Source: Deltaproteobacteria bacterium (lineage in GTDB: Bacteria; Desulfobacterota; Desulfobacteria; Desulfobacterales; Desulfobacteraceae). From it: a DNA stretch of 64,000 nt. The DNA lies in the NCBI GenBank assembly GCA_013151635.1, contig JAADHV010000070.1:19121-83120 (forward strand), in the 5' to 3' direction. The notes beneath the pieces are model-generated. The model was given only the letters and a program-made list of their open reading frames with translations. It had not been told where the DNA came from and did no database searches. Within the stretch, counting starts at the first letter, position 1; each line of letters opens with the position of its first letter. The position numbers were made by a program, and so were the translations under genes. Positions 44,503-52,975 of this stretch are shown here, piece after piece.

Positions 44503-45012
44503 TTATAATTCTTGTGCCTTGTGATTTGAAGTCAAGTACAATAACTGGTCTGTAATTTGCTTTGATAAAGGGTAGGTTTTGCATACAATGATGAGAGCTA
44601 AATCAGGGCCAATCATTTTTAAAACTATATTTTTTTTATAGATGATTAATACCATCTTATTTGCATCCGGGTAGCAAGATCGACCCGCAGAGAAGCTTTG
44701 GGTGAGAATATTTCCCAGGAACTCAAGATCCTTTTCTTTTAAAAGCCCGGGCATATTATTTTTTAATATCCCCTTTTTTTTGTGGAAAAGAAAACCTCCT
44801 ATGATTTCAGGAAAGGTTTGAATCCTTTTTAAACAAGTCCGGGCCTTTTTAACCTGTGTTTTGTTTATCGAATTAATAGCATATGAATTCATATAACCGC
44901 ATACGCTGCACCTGAACACGGCTTTTTTGTCTTCTGGCCCGGCAGGGGACAAAAGATTTTTTTCACCGCAATCCTCGCAAAAGAAGATCCTTTTATTTTT
45001 ATGGGTGGTTAT
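44503..45012 (-). CDS. Zinc ribbon-roadblock-like protein with uncertain, possibly non-ATG start
   Basis: The frame holds a two-CxxC zinc ribbon (FFCEDCGEKN...VFRCSVCGYMN). A roadblock-like domain follows, with EIIGGFLFHKKKGILKN, the central helix and MVLIIYKKNIVLKMIGPDLALIIVCK. Starting at the TTG at 44952 would lose the first CxxC, so the true start is probably upstream. No ATG, GTG or TTG is available there. An ATA at 45010-45012 overlaps the previous stop as ATAA with AAAGGA upstream, which looks like a mutated ATGA overlap. Minimum supported coding span is 44503-44988. It is probably a MglA-cluster regulator; function unknown. Confidence 0.5.
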   Translation of the reverse strand: MTTHKNKRIFFCEDCGEKNLLSPAGPEDKKAVFRCSVCGYMNSYAINSINKTQVKKARTCLKRIQTFPEIIGGFLFHKKKGILKNNMPGLLKEKDLEFLGNILTQSFSAGRSCYPDANKMVLIIYKKNIVLKMIGPDLALIIVCKTYPLSKQITDQLLYLTSNHKAQEL

Positions 45013-46622
45013 GAGCTGAATATTCCTTTTATTTTATCCCAAATCCCTGCGGGTTTCTTTTGGGGGGCATCTGAAATGCCTTGATTTTCCAGGTAAGTGT
45101 TTTGAGGGCAGGTTTTAAAAAGGTTTATACTTGATTCAATAATTTGAAGAAGACAGGTTTTATCAGGATCGTTTTCCCAGAGGTTTTCAAGAGAAGAAAT
45201 ATCTTTGCTGATAGATGACAATAATGATTTGCCAAGGGGCCATTGGGCTGTTTCAAAGGAGGATTTCAGGCGGTTCAGGATATCAAGGCCTGTACTTTCA
45301 GGCAAAGTTTCACTGCTGTATTTTTTATCCTTTGGTTCTTCAAAGGATTCATCTTCATATTGGAAGGGCACAAGACCTTCTTTTCTGTCGTCATCTTCTT
45401 TGTTCTCTTCTTTCAGGGCCGGTTTCTCAACTTTCAGGCCTGTCTTTTCCCTTGTTGCCACCACACTGCCAGGGGAGTCATCCAAACTGAAAAATTCATC
45501 CAGCCTGCTTCCTATTTCCGGTATGGGGTCATTATCCATTCTTTCCGGGGTGAAATTTTTAATACCGGAAGATTGAGAATCTTCTGCCCGGTCAAGCATA
45601 TTAAGGTCCTGGTCCTGGCTGTTGTCCTGGATATCCATAAGATGGATTGCATCCAACAGCTCATCTGCAGGAGACTCTTTTACGCAGAAAAGGTCATCCA
45701 TGATATCTTTTTTACCAGCGGATGATCTTTTTTTGCCTGCCAGAGCCGGCATAATTATATCAGGGTCAGGTATATTGCCGGCCAAAGAGGAATCTTCTTT
45801 TTCCGTAAGCGCAGTTAAAGGAACGATGTCAACTTTCCTGTGCATACCAGCAGGTTTTACATGGCTGAGAGCAGGTTTGACAGGTTCATCTTCCGGTATG
45901 ATTTCCTGTGGATGGATTTTGTTTTTTTTAGAAGAGATTTTGAGTTTGAACTCATGAAAACGGTTGATATTTTTTTCCAGTACCTGTTTTTTTTCCTTAA
46001 AATTCATGTCAGGGGAGTTAATCATATGCTCATAATTTTCAAAAACCAACCGGAGAAAAGATATGGAGTCTGTGTGGGCATTTGCCTTTTGAATGCCGAT
46101 ATATCGTCCTGTGCTGTGGATAATTTTCAAAAAAGCATGATGGATTTTATAATTTTTTAATTTTAACAGCAGTCTCGTGACAACTTCTTCAAAATTTTGA
46201 AGGGTGGTATTGGAAATTTCCCAGTCAATTGCAAGTATCACAGCTTTTAGTTTGTCAAGATCAGTTTTATTGATCACAGGCTTAGAAGCAATTTTATTTT
46301 TTAAGGATTTATATTTTTGAATTTCACAGGATAAAGCCATGTTAACTTTGCTTTGTTCAAGTTCCGGGTCATCAATAAATTTTTCAAGGTTTTTGAAAAT
46401 TGAATTCAAGACCGGGATGGAATCCTTGTGCGCATTGCTCTTTTTTGATCCAAGATACTTTCCCAAAGACTGCATCATTTTTAGAAAAGAAGCTACAGCC
46501 TTGTTGTTTTCATAGTATTGCAAAAGTTTCAAAAGTTCATTTTGAAAGGCATAAATACCATCATCCGTAATATTTTCATTCATGGACTGAATAATTTTTT
46601 TAAGTTCAGTTAAAGAATTCAA
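45009..46622 (-). CDS. Unknown protein with an ~80-residue tandem repeat, MglA cluster
   Basis: A 537-residue acidic soluble protein. Residues ~4-84 and ~122-201 are two copies of one helical repeat with the shared core FLKxxxSxGxYxGxxKxNAHxDSIxxLxxxFxNxE. A Pro/Asp/Ser-rich, probably disordered region follows (~235-460). A C-terminal helical segment (~455-520, LDILNRLKSSFETAQWPLG) may be a diverged third copy. The chain ends in WDKIKGIFSS. No known domain is recognised. It starts 12 bp after the MglA-like GTPase, so it is probably an effector or scaffold of that GTPase. Confidence 0.7.
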   Translation of the reverse strand: MNSLTELKKIIQSMNENITDDGIYAFQNELLKLLQYYENNKAVASFLKMMQSLGKYLGSKKSNAHKDSIPVLNSIFKNLEKFIDDPELEQSKVNMALSCEIQKYKSLKNKIASKPVINKTDLDKLKAVILAIDWEISNTTLQNFEEVVTRLLLKLKNYKIHHAFLKIIHSTGRYIGIQKANAHTDSISFLRLVFENYEHMINSPDMNFKEKKQVLEKNINRFHEFKLKISSKKNKIHPQEIIPEDEPVKPALSHVKPAGMHRKVDIVPLTALTEKEDSSLAGNIPDPDIIMPALAGKKRSSAGKKDIMDDLFCVKESPADELLDAIHLMDIQDNSQDQDLNMLDRAEDSQSSGIKNFTPERMDNDPIPEIGSRLDEFFSLDDSPGSVVATREKTGLKVEKPALKEENKEDDDRKEGLVPFQYEDESFEEPKDKKYSSETLPESTGLDILNRLKSSFETAQWPLGKSLLSSISKDISSLENLWENDPDKTCLLQIIESSINLFKTCPQNTYLENQGISDAPQKKPAGIWDKIKGIFSS

Positions 46623-46634
46623 AAAGAACCTCCT

Positions 46635-47240
46635 TTAAAAAACCTGGTCTTGAATGGATGCCAGTGTTGTTGATATTATTTTTTTCAAGGTCAAAATAAC
46701 ATTGCCGCCTTTTAAAGCACTGGCCTCAAATGCCGGGACCCGCAAAAGACTGTTTAAATCTTTTTGCATGGTTTGGGAAGACAAAACAGGGATATTCGTC
46801 AGTTTAAGATCGATTTTATTATATTGCATGACAAGGGGCATTTTAAACAGGTCAAGCTTATAGGTTTCAAGGTTTTCATATAATTGATTGAGGGATTCAA
46901 TATTTTTTTTTCTCTGTTCCTTTTGAACATCTGCAACAAAAACAATGCCGTCAACACCGCGTAATACAAGTTTTCTTGTTGCATTATATTTTACCTGCCC
47001 CGGGACAGTGTATAATTGGATGGTGATATCAAACCCTTTTATCTGCCCGACATCAAAGGGTAAAAAATCAAAAAAAAGGGTTCTGTCATCCTGGGTTTTC
47101 AGGCTGACCATTTCTGTTTTTATCTGGTTTCGGTATTTTTTATTGATGTATTCAAGGTTTGTTGTCTTTCCGCCCCGGCCAGGGCCATAATAAACAATTT
47201 TGATTTGAACTTCCCTGGTTTTTACGTTGATAAGAGCCAA
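46635..47240 (-). CDS. MglA-like small Ras-type GTPase
   Basis: About 201 residues from TTG 47240, chosen because MglA proteins start MxxINxKxREIxxKIVYYGPG. GGGGGA lies 7 bp upstream; the frame is open to 47255. The P-loop is YYGPGRGGKTTN. The switch II region is VPGQVKYNATRKLVLRGVDGIVFVAD, with a Pro-Gly-Gln in place of Ras DxxG as in MglA. The base-recognition motif is NKID. MglA switches control cell polarity and motility. The neighbours (a roadblock gene upstream, and a repeat protein and two roadblock-like genes downstream) fit a GTPase-GAP-effector module. Confidence 0.9.
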   Translation of the reverse strand: MALINVKTREVQIKIVYYGPGRGGKTTNLEYINKKYRNQIKTEMVSLKTQDDRTLFFDFLPFDVGQIKGFDITIQLYTVPGQVKYNATRKLVLRGVDGIVFVADVQKEQRKKNIESLNQLYENLETYKLDLFKMPLVMQYNKIDLKLTNIPVLSSQTMQKDLNSLLRVPAFEASALKGGNVILTLKKIISTTLASIQDQVF

Positions 47241-47300
47241 GTTCAATCCCCCCAAACAAAACTAAACATGGTAAGATGACAATATCCTGTCTTAAACAGG

Positions 47301-47687
47301 TTATTCACAGGCCAATATGGTGTTGACTTTTTTGATGGTTTCAGCGACTTTTAATCTCACAAGTCCCAGCGATATGTCTTTGTTGAACATTGTAATTAAA
47401 AGCGTGTCATCATTGACCTTGCTGAAATGAATACTTGATTTTTCGCCTTTGTGAAATAGTAATGAAAATTCTGATTCCCCCACAAGTTTGGCCATTGCAT
47501 CAACCGCTGCAAAGTTACCGGCAGCAAGAGCTGCAAAGGCCGTGGAATCCAGATGGCTTTTTCCATTATCATGCTTTGCAATTGTATTGCCGGCCATATC
47601 CATAAAGATGACATGATCAAGCCCGGCTTCTATCAGGTTGACCTGGATTACATTGTCAATGGCATCTAATTGATTTTGATTAAACAT
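47301..47687 (-). CDS. Roadblock/LC7 (MglB-like) protein
   Basis: A 128-residue protein with the roadblock fold: VIQVNLIEAGLDHVIFMDMAGNTIAKHD, then LAAGNFAAVDAMAKLVG, then FSLLFHKGEKSSIHFSKVNDDTLLITMFN. This is the MglB-type GAP family. It is the first gene of the minus-strand cluster, 46-60 bp upstream of the MglA-like GTPase. It probably stimulates GTP hydrolysis on that GTPase. Confidence 0.85.
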   Translation of the reverse strand: MFNQNQLDAIDNVIQVNLIEAGLDHVIFMDMAGNTIAKHDNGKSHLDSTAFAALAAGNFAAVDAMAKLVGESEFSLLFHKGEKSSIHFSKVNDDTLLITMFNKDISLGLVRLKVAETIKKVNTILACE

Positions 47688-47758
47688 GCCGGAATGTTAA
47701 CCCAAATCAGTGAATTGTGCAATAATATAAACAATTAATTTGGTTAAAAAGGTATGTT

Positions 47759-48955
47759 TTAGATTTTAGGAACAATTCTATCTATGGGGGATTTGTACAG
47801 TTCCTGGAGTGCAAGACTTGCAGCGCCCCTTGCCCAGTCTGTATCGCAGAATTTCTGAATCACTATTTCACAGTTTTGAAAAACCTCTTTATTGGTGAGA
47901 GATTTTAATTGTTTTTTCATTGGATTAAATAAAAGATCGCCGGATTCCACGCCTCTTCCTGAAAAAATGATCCTTTTAGGACTGAATATCTGTATCAGCC
48001 CTGAAATGCCGAGACCCATTATTTCCCCTGCATGTGTGAAAAGCTTTTTAATTTTTGTATTGCCTTTATTTGCGGCATCAATTACCTGTTCATACTTTAA
48101 AAGGGTTCGGTCCTTTTCCAGTATATCCGCGGCCTGGCTTATAATGGAAAAATTACTGGTATAAGCCTCAAGGCATCCTTTTTTCCCGCACCGGCATGGA
48201 TTACCCATGGGTTTGACAACAACATGGCCGAATTCAGCAGCCATGCCTTTTTCCCCGGTGTAAAGCTGGCCGTTCACAACAATTCCCATTCCCACACCGT
48301 CCTCAATAGTCACAACAAGAAAATTATCTATGCCCCTTCCGTGGCCAAACCATTGATGGGCAAGGGTTACTGTGTTGGCGTCATTCTCCACCCATACAGG
48401 GATGTCAAAACGTTCCTGTATAAGCTCCCTTAAGGGTACGTTGTCTTTCTGGTAGAATAATGTCCAGTGGTTAATCCCTTTTTTCCTGTCGATCAGTCCT
48501 GGAATGCCTGTCCCTATCCCCGATATCATGGACGGGGTCAATCCTGCCTGTGAAATACAATAGGATACGCCTTCTTCAATAAGGTCAGCAACAAATTCCA
48601 CTGGTTTATTACTGGTGCGGACGGGCAGGTCAACAGAACTTCTTATGTCTGCCTGCATATCTGTCACAGCACACGAGATCATGAAAGCTGAAACCTTGAT
48701 TCCAACAACATAGGCTGCGTCAGCATTCAGCGCCAGCAGGACTCTTTTGCGCCCACGCTGGTTGGAGTTTTTTATTTCTTTTTCATAGATCAGGTCGTTT
48801 TCAATAAGTCTTGCGGTAATATTGGTCACAGAGGCGCGGCTTTGCCCTGTTATCTGGGCAAGCTCAATACGCGAAATTGATTTTTTGCCCCTTATTGTAT
48901 TTAGAATATTAAACTGGTTTATTTTTTTTATTAAATCCCTGTCTGCAACAGCCAT
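47759..48955 (-). CDS. ROK-family transcriptional repressor (NagC/XylR-like)
   Basis: A 398-residue repressor. An N-terminal winged helix (SRIELAQITGQSRASVTNITARLIENDLI) is followed by a ROK domain. The ROK part has VVGIKVSAFMISCAV, GIGTGIPGLID, WVENDANTVTLAHQW, EFGHVVVKPMG and the zinc motif CRCGKKGCLEAY. Such proteins repress sugar genes and release DNA on binding a sugar or sugar phosphate. It is the last gene of the isomerase-pfkB-rok operon and is likely autoregulated through the two operators at 50550-50608, which also control the divergent ABC importer. Confidence 0.9.
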   Translation of the reverse strand: MAVADRDLIKKINQFNILNTIRGKKSISRIELAQITGQSRASVTNITARLIENDLIYEKEIKNSNQRGRKRVLLALNADAAYVVGIKVSAFMISCAVTDMQADIRSSVDLPVRTSNKPVEFVADLIEEGVSYCISQAGLTPSMISGIGTGIPGLIDRKKGINHWTLFYQKDNVPLRELIQERFDIPVWVENDANTVTLAHQWFGHGRGIDNFLVVTIEDGVGMGIVVNGQLYTGEKGMAAEFGHVVVKPMGNPCRCGKKGCLEAYTSNFSIISQAADILEKDRTLLKYEQVIDAANKGNTKIKKLFTHAGEIMGLGISGLIQIFSPKRIIFSGRGVESGDLLFNPMKKQLKSLTNKEVFQNCEIVIQKFCDTDWARGAASLALQELYKSPIDRIVPKI

Positions 48956-48964
48956 GTTTTCCTT

Positions 48965-49852
48965 TTAATTTAGTGATTGAATTATCTCTTTCGGGATAAC
49001 CGGGGTTGCACCTTTCTGCGAGCAGACATAAGCGGCAACAAGATTTGCCGTTTTATTTATCCTGTCAAGGCTGAAATCGTTTAAAAGCCCCAAAGCGACA
49101 ACAGCAGTAAAAGAATCTCCCGCACCCACACTGTCAATAATTTCAATTGCTTCCGGTTTATATACCGAATCATTATTTTTGTCCACAAAAATACGGCTCC
49201 CGTTTTTTCCCTTGGTCAAAACGATCATATCAAGGCAGAACATTGAAATTAATTCTTCAAGGCAGGCTGTCTCTTCTTTTCGGGTTAAAAACATTTTGGA
49301 AATAACAATTAACTCTTCATGGTTTAGTTTTAAAATATCTGCATAAGAAAGCAGATCAAAAATCATTGTTTTGGAATAATAATCCTGCCTTAAATTGATA
49401 TCAAAAATTTTTAAACAGGTTTTTTTTGTTGCCCGGATAAACTTTTTTATGGTTTTGCCTGACACCGGGTTCCGCTGGGCCAGGGTTCCGAAACAGACGG
49501 CATCGGCAGTCCTGGCCGATAGGGCCAGGGATGGATCAAAAGATAAAAAGTCCCAGGATGAATCCTCGTGGATGATATATTCGGGTATTCCTTTTTCATT
49601 AGTTTTAACGCTTACCCTTCCTGTGGGGTGGTCAGGATCGCAAGGTAATATATATGAAATCTTTTTTTTATCAAGCAGGGTTCTGATTTCATTTCCCTTT
49701 AAATCATCCCCGACGCGACTGATGATTATTCCCCTGGCGCCAAGCTGGCCCGCATGAAAAGCAAAATTGGAAGGAGCCCCTCCAAGTTCCTTATAACCTG
49801 CAAACTCGTCCCACAGGATTTCTCCTATGCCTATTATTGTATATTCAGCCAT
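48965..49852 (-). CDS. PfkB-family sugar kinase (fructokinase-like)
   Basis: A 295-residue ribokinase-fold kinase. The N-terminal signature GEILWDEFAGYKELGGAPSNFAFHAGQLG is typical of fructokinases, and the C-terminal signature DSVGAGDSFTAVVALGLL holds the catalytic Asp and anion hole. It overlaps the isomerase gene by 19 bp. Fructose is the likely substrate because the adjacent enzyme would make it from mannose; related keto- or aldosugars remain possible. Product fructose-6-phosphate would enter glycolysis. Confidence 0.87.
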   Translation of the reverse strand: MAEYTIIGIGEILWDEFAGYKELGGAPSNFAFHAGQLGARGIIISRVGDDLKGNEIRTLLDKKKISYILPCDPDHPTGRVSVKTNEKGIPEYIIHEDSSWDFLSFDPSLALSARTADAVCFGTLAQRNPVSGKTIKKFIRATKKTCLKIFDINLRQDYYSKTMIFDLLSYADILKLNHEELIVISKMFLTRKEETACLEELISMFCLDMIVLTKGKNGSRIFVDKNNDSVYKPEAIEIIDSVGAGDSFTAVVALGLLNDFSLDRINKTANLVAAYVCSQKGATPVIPKEIIQSLN

Positions 49853-50523
49853 TTTGTATACTCATTGCATAAAAGGTGTAAAGGCTTTTCATCCTCTTCA
49901 ATAGCCGGGAACCGGCCAACGGGATCTAAAAACCGGTTGTCATTTTCATCATCGTTTACCTCGGATACTTCGCCTAAAACCACCGGCCCTGTACCACTCA
50001 GCCCGTAAAAAGAATGATACATAAAAGGTTCTATGAAGATACTTTCACCTGGCTCCAGAATAATTTTTTCACCGCCACTAAATTTTTTTTTAACACCGTC
50101 AATAGAAGCAAAAAGTTTTTTTTCAGACAATTTTTCATCCTTTGTTGACCGGTATAAGATGATCACAAGATTTCCTTTGCCCCTGTTAATAATATCTTCC
50201 TTTTTATTCCAGTGAAAGTGCATGGGAGCGACCTGGTTTTCTTTGCAGACCATGAGTTTTTCAGCATAGGTTTTTGGATATTTGTCTTTTTTCAGGGCGT
50301 TCCCATTTCTGACAGTAAACAAAAGAAGCCCTGTCTTATCATAGTTATTTAACCCGTAATCCGTCACATCCCAGCCAAGTCGGTTTTCAACTATTTCATC
50401 GATCTCGTTTTTTTTTGCCCAGTCTTCAGGGGTCCAGAAAGCAAAGCCGGGAAGCTTAAACCCAATTTGTTCAAATAATTTTTTTGCCGTTTTAATTTCT
50501 TTGTTGATTTCGGACCGTTTCAT
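49834..50523 (-). CDS. D-lyxose/D-mannose isomerase-family cupin
   Basis: About 229 residues from ATG 50523, preceded by AGAGG; the frame is open to 50598. It is a cupin of the D-lyxose ketol-isomerase family: VAPMHFHWNKKEDIINRGKGNL gives the metal-binding His-x-His and Glu, MYHSFYGLSG the further His, and GEVSEVNDDENDNRFLDP is the family hallmark. These Mn-dependent enzymes convert D-lyxose to D-xylulose and D-mannose to D-fructose. Next to a fructokinase-like PfkB it argues for mannose to fructose to fructose-6-phosphate. It is first in its operon, with twin operators just upstream. Confidence 0.85.
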   Translation of the reverse strand: MKRSEINKEIKTAKKLFEQIGFKLPGFAFWTPEDWAKKNEIDEIVENRLGWDVTDYGLNNYDKTGLLLFTVRNGNALKKDKYPKTYAEKLMVCKENQVAPMHFHWNKKEDIINRGKGNLVIILYRSTKDEKLSEKKLFASIDGVKKKFSGGEKIILEPGESIFIEPFMYHSFYGLSGTGPVVLGEVSEVNDDENDNRFLDPVGRFPAIEEDEKPLHLLCNEYTKWLNIQ

Positions 50524-50549
50524 GAAAAAACCTCTTTTTTTGTAAGAAA

Positions 50550-50608
50550 GTAAACAGTTTTGTTTATAATTACCATGAAAACAGAAAAAATAAAACATTT
50601 TTGTTTAC
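50550..50608. promoter_or_regulatory. Twin ROK-repressor operators between divergent sugar operons
   Basis: Two near-palindromes of the same design: GTAAAC-N6-GTTTAT (50550-50567) and TAAAAC-N6-GTTTAC (50591-50608). Their centres are 41 bp apart, close to four helical turns. They lie between the isomerase-pfkB-rok operon (start 50523) and the ABC importer (start 50728). ROK repressors commonly bind AAAC...GTTT palindromes. Cooperative binding and control of both operons is inferred. Confidence 0.6.
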
Positions 50609-50727
50609 TGATTAAATTAATTCTTGTAATTTTTATTTTACCTATTTATAACTAAAATAGTTTTTCAATGATAAATGCATTGGCATTGTCATTAATCTTT
50701 AGAAAATTTTTTTAAAGGAGGGGACAA

Positions 50728-51984
50728 ATGAATTTTAAATTGCTGGCAAAAACAATGGCTGTACTGATTTTATTTTGTGTTTTTTCAACAAGTACATTTG
50801 CAGGACAGGTTGAAGTACTCCACTGGTGGACATCAGGCGGCGAAGCAAAATCTGTTGCCATCTTAAAAGGCCTTTTGGAAAAAGAGGGCCATTCATGGAA
50901 AGACATGGCTGTTGCAGGCGGGGCAGGGGAAAATGCAATGACTGTATTAAAGACACGTGCAATGGCTGGAAATCCTCCCACGGCAGCACAGGTAAAAGGC
51001 CCTGCAATCCAGGAGTGGGCCCGGGAAGGACTACTTGCAAACCTTGATCCTGTGGCAAAAAAAGAGAATTGGGATAAGCTCGTCCCTTCCGTTGTAACTG
51101 ATATTATGAAGTATCAGGGCCATTATGTTGCCGTGCCTGTTAATGTTCATAAAATTAACTGGATGTGGTGCAATCCTTCAGTATTTATAAAAGCCAAGGC
51201 TAAAATTCCAACAACATGGGCTGAATTTGAGACAGCAGCCAAGAAAATCAAGGCAGCAGGTTTTATACCTGTGGCATTTGGCGGGCAGGCCTGGCAGGAA
51301 GCTACGGTTTTTGAATCAGTTGTTATTGGCCAGGCCGGTGCGGCTTTTTATAAAAAAGCCCTTGTGGATACTGAGCCTGGTGCTTTGAACAGCCCCCAAA
51401 TGATTAAGGCTCTTAAAACTTTTAAAATGATAAAAAAATATACGGATAAAAATGCTCCGGGCAGGGACTGGAACATGGCAACCTCAATGGTAATAAAGGG
51501 TGAGGCCGCAATGCAGTTCATGGGTGACTGGGCAAAAGGCGAATTCACTGCTGCCGGGAAAAACCCTGGAACAGATTATGTTGCAATACCGGCACCGGAA
51601 TCCGCCGGGACATATCTTTTCAATATAGACAGTTTTATCATGTTCAAGCAAAAGGACAAAAGTGCCCAACAAGCCCAGAATGCAATGGCAAGACTTATTC
51701 TTGGCAAAAAATTCCAGGAGGTCTTTAATGTTAACAAAGGTTCCATCCCGGTTCGATCCGGTATTGCAAAAGCAAGCTTTGATGATATCGCCTTAAGATC
51801 CATGGATGAATTTGCAGCCGCAGCAGCCAATGGCACGCTTATGCCAAGTATGGCGCACGGGATGGCCGTCTACCCGGCTGTTCAGGGTGCAATTTATGAT
51901 GTGGTTACAGAATTTTATAATTCTGATATGACAGCCAAAGAAGCTGCTGCTAAATTTGTTACGACAATAGCTGCTGCAAAATAA
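50728..51984 (+). CDS. ABC sugar-binding protein (glucose/mannose type)
   Basis: A 418-residue extracellular solute-binding protein of family 1. A signal peptide (MNFKLLAKTMAVLILFCVFS...TFAG, cleavage near residue 25) precedes the mature start QVEVLHWWTSGGEAKSV, characteristic of glucose/mannose-type binding proteins. SWKDMAVAGGAGENAMTVLKTRAMAGNPP supports that group. A strong AAAGGAGG ribosome-binding site is present. It is first in the importer operon and is followed by a stable hairpin, which likely gives it higher mRNA levels than the permeases. Confidence 0.9.
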   Translation: MNFKLLAKTMAVLILFCVFSTSTFAGQVEVLHWWTSGGEAKSVAILKGLLEKEGHSWKDMAVAGGAGENAMTVLKTRAMAGNPPTAAQVKGPAIQEWAREGLLANLDPVAKKENWDKLVPSVVTDIMKYQGHYVAVPVNVHKINWMWCNPSVFIKAKAKIPTTWAEFETAAKKIKAAGFIPVAFGGQAWQEATVFESVVIGQAGAAFYKKALVDTEPGALNSPQMIKALKTFKMIKKYTDKNAPGRDWNMATSMVIKGEAAMQFMGDWAKGEFTAAGKNPGTDYVAIPAPESAGTYLFNIDSFIMFKQKDKSAQQAQNAMARLILGKKFQEVFNVNKGSIPVRSGIAKASFDDIALRSMDEFAAAAANGTLMPSMAHGMAVYPAVQGAIYDVVTEFYNSDMTAKEAAAKFVTTIAAAK

Positions 51985-51992
51985 GGTTTCAG

Positions 51993-52027
51993 ACTCACAC
52001 CAGGCATACTTTATGCTTGGTGTGAGT
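51993..52027 (+). terminator. Intercistronic hairpin after the sugar-binding protein gene
   Basis: ACTCACACCA (51993-52002) pairs with TGGTGTGAGT (52018-52027), and GGCAT/ATGCT extends the stem to ~15 bp with one G-T pair. No U-tract follows. Such hairpins between a binding-protein gene and its permease genes usually stabilise the upstream mRNA or cause partial termination. Confidence 0.6.
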
Positions 52028-52063
52028 ATACTTAAAATAATTATTTGAAAGATCATAACTAAT

Positions 52064-52975
52064 ATGACATTTCAAACTTCTGAAAATTTAAAAACCAAAA
52101 TTTCCTACATGTCTGACCGGCTGCTTCCAAAGCTGGTAGTGGCACCGACATTTGTAAGCACCATTGTTTTTGTTTATAGTTTTATTTTATGGACGGCCTG
52201 GATTTCTTTTACCAAATCGCGTCTGCTTCCAAGGTATAAGCTTGAAGGGCTTATCCAATATATAAAACTTTTTACAAATGACAGGTGGTGGGTGGCAAGC
52301 AAGAATCTTTTTGTTTTTGGTTCTCTTTTTATTATAATCTGCATAATTACAGGCTTGCTTCTTGCCATTTTCCTTGACCAGAAAATAAGGATTGAAGGAG
52401 CCTTAAGGACCATTTTCCTGTACCCCATGGCCCTTTCTTTTATTGTAACAGGCACTGTATGGAAATGGATTTTAAACCCCAGTATCGGTATTGCAAAACT
52501 TATGCACGATATGGGGTTTTTAAGTTTTCATTTTGACTGGCTTGTTAATTCTGACATGGCAATTTATACCGTGGTTATTGCCGGGGTATGGCAATCATCA
52601 GGCTTTGTCATGGCCTTGTTTCTTGCCGGCCTGAGAGGGATTGACGATTCCATAATCAAGGCCGCCCAGATTGATGGTGCAAGCCTGCCCAGAATCTATC
52701 TGAAAATAATCATACCAAGCCTGAGGCCTGTATTTTTCAGTGCCCTTATGATCCTTTGTCATATTGCCATAAAGAGTTTTGACCTTATTGTGGCGTTAAC
52801 AGGGGGAGGGCCCGGGTATTCATCGGATGTTCCTGCAACCTTTATGTATTCCTTTGCATTCACAAGGGGCAGGCTGGGGCTTGGGGCTGCAAGCTCAATG
52901 GTAATGTTCGGGGCTGTACTTGCCATTCTCATACCCTATCTTTATTCTGAGTTAAGGAGCCGGGACAATGAATAG
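52064..52975 (+). CDS. ABC sugar permease subunit 1
   Basis: A 303-residue membrane protein with about six helices. It has the MalF-like EAA loop DDSIIKAAQIDGASLPRIYLKIIIPSLRPVF, which contacts the ATPase. The N-terminal helix is at ~28-50. Gene order and sequence fit a CUT1-type glucose/mannose importer. The end overlaps the next permease by 8 bp. Confidence 0.9.
   Translation: MTFQTSENLKTKISYMSDRLLPKLVVAPTFVSTIVFVYSFILWTAWISFTKSRLLPRYKLEGLIQYIKLFTNDRWWVASKNLFVFGSLFIIICIITGLLLAIFLDQKIRIEGALRTIFLYPMALSFIVTGTVWKWILNPSIGIAKLMHDMGFLSFHFDWLVNSDMAIYTVVIAGVWQSSGFVMALFLAGLRGIDDSIIKAAQIDGASLPRIYLKIIIPSLRPVFFSALMILCHIAIKSFDLIVALTGGGPGYSSDVPATFMYSFAFTRGRLGLGAASSMVMFGAVLAILIPYLYSELRSRDNE

Noticed and set aside
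45205..46160. Several overlapping plus-strand frames of 90-160 codons
   Set aside because: All are antisense to the tandem-repeat protein at 45009-46622, which has clear internal repeats and operon context.
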